From Pelargonium nanum (Eukaryota; Streptophyta; Magnoliopsida; Geraniales; Geraniaceae), in NCBI GenBank assembly GCA_036897485.1, contig JAYMTF010000133.1, positions 1 to 50,727 of the forward strand: a DNA stretch of 50,727 nucleotides. Direction: 5' to 3'. This document shows, in pieces, positions 50,496 through 50,727 of this stretch (positions within the stretch are counted from its first letter, which is position 1; each line of letters begins with the position of its first letter). The translations under genes and the position numbers were made by a program. The notes below the pieces were generated by a model. It was not told the DNA's origin. It made no database searches and saw only the letters and a program-made list of their open reading frames with translations.

Positions 50496-50727
50496 AAAAA
50501 AATCTGGTTCCACCATCAAAATAAATTGAGGAAAGTTGTATAATTTGGCTACACATGTTGAAAGCATAGTATAAAAATTGCAAAAGGAATCAAATCACTT
50601 TCAAAATCAGTAATGTTGTGAGTGAGGTCCAAAGTAGCAGTGTTACTAGTTAATTTTTGATATATTTTTGTCTGTTATCACTTTTTTAGATTTTAAAGTG
50701 GTTTGATTTATAATGTATGGTTGCTTA

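Overview
The window is nuclear DNA of a flowering plant, most likely a eudicot. The genes are widely spaced and cut by GT-AG introns, the intergenic DNA is AT-rich, and the repeats are typical of plants: LINE, tRNA-derived SINEs, a CACTA end, a hAT relic, LTR pieces and Stowaway-like MITEs. I cannot name the family or species.

Seven protein-coding genes can be supported, with exon models read from the sequence. Left to right they are: the 3' end of a Gln-rich protein, probably of the PB1 family (1-449, +); a plastid MurG-like glycosyltransferase (3465-6783, +, 4 exons, 435 aa); a lipid phosphate phosphatase of the LPP2 type (8249-9807, -, 6 exons, 300 aa); a small unrecognised 93-aa gene (14886-15167, +); a canonical nuclear poly(A) polymerase (18173-25404, -, 12 exons, 755 aa); a coiled-coil protein with an Arg/Gly-rich tail (28417-34053, +, 7 exons, 254 aa); and a TRM/LONGIFOLIA-type VARLMGL protein with DUF4378 (38621-41176, -, 4 exons, 741 aa). 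They are unrelated housekeeping or developmental genes. Nothing suggests they act as a cluster.

The space between genes is largely mobile DNA. A nearly complete L1-type LINE fills about 42222-47960 on the minus strand; its ORF2 is open except for two nonsense codons. A 5'-truncated copy of the same LINE family lies at 2467-3090. Two SINEs (2222-2360 and 36861-37008) carry recognisable target-site duplications, and three more SINE-like pieces are seen. Two LTR fragments (7274-7912 and 11930-12985) are clearly homologous, and a third (15940-16620) may belong to the same family. A CACTA terminus ends at 13526, preceded by a dense array of an 8-bp motif in both orientations. A decayed hAT transposase lies at 16800-17190.

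No rRNA gene, intact tRNA gene or CRISPR array was seen. I found no convincing novel multi-gene system. The items most worth a second look are the CACTA subterminal array, the almost intact LINE, the poly(A) polymerase terminal intron whose retention gives a shorter protein, the unrecognised 93-aa gene, and the plastid MurG.
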